Positions 4,975 through 5,032 of a stretch of DNA of 5,032 nt are shown here, in pieces. The stretch covers positions 1-5,032 of the forward strand of contig DATAYF010000200.1 of NCBI GenBank assembly GCA_036272735.1. The letters are read 5' to 3'. The position numbers and the translations under genes were made by a program. Under the pieces are notes generated by a model. The model had not been told where the DNA came from. It searched no databases and was given only the letters and a program-made list of their open reading frames with translations. The stretch comes from DATAYF01 sp036272735. Its GTDB lineage: Bacteria > Chloroflexota > Ktedonobacteria > Ktedonobacterales > Ktedonobacteraceae. Position 1 is the stretch's first letter; each line of letters begins with the position of its first letter.

Positions 4975-5032
4975 GCTTTACGGTTTTGCTTTGGCCTTTC
5001 GTCTTTGCTTAATCATTAGTACGAACTGGTAT

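Overview
The window looks like chromosomal DNA of a Chloroflexota bacterium, possibly a Ktedonobacter relative. That is an inference from three things: a compact single-RRM RNA-binding protein, moderately GC-rich genes set in AT-rich spacers, and dispersed palindromic repeats carrying the word GATTTATCG. No rRNA, tRNA, CRISPR array or complete insertion sequence is visible.

Layout, left to right. (1) 1-308, minus strand: the N-terminal 102 residues of an unrecognised acidic protein that runs off the left edge, with its own TATAAT box. (2) 462-2576, minus strand: a 704-residue fusion of an N-terminal RelE/ParE-type toxin fold, an acidic linker, a helix-hairpin-helix-like segment and a complete UvrD-like superfamily 1 helicase. 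It lies upstream of, and co-oriented with, gene 1 across a 153-bp spacer holding short direct repeats. (3) 2577-3673: no intact gene. This stretch contains a 50-bp almost perfect palindrome, a frame-broken C-terminal gene remnant just upstream of it on the minus strand, a composite inverted-repeat element, a 4 x 10-bp tandem repeat and the promoter of the next gene. (4) 3674-3958, plus strand: a 94-residue RRM protein with a strong ribosome binding site, a leader of about 90 nt and a classical intrinsic terminator. (5) 4090-4212: a second, shorter copy of the inverted-repeat element, between two convergent genes. (6) 4236-4673, minus strand: a small four-helix membrane protein of unknown function. 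(7) 4804-4974, plus strand: a 56-codon C-terminal-looking gene fragment without a convincing start.

How the parts fit. The RelE-UvrD protein and the partial gene downstream of it may form a two-gene nucleic-acid-processing or defence-type unit. Nearby gene debris and mobile-looking repeats fit an accessory region, but no defence system can be named from this sequence. The RRM gene is a self-contained monocistronic unit of housekeeping or stress type. The most notable items are the toxin-fold/helicase fusion, the long palindrome behind the broken gene, and the two diverged copies of the structured repeat family.
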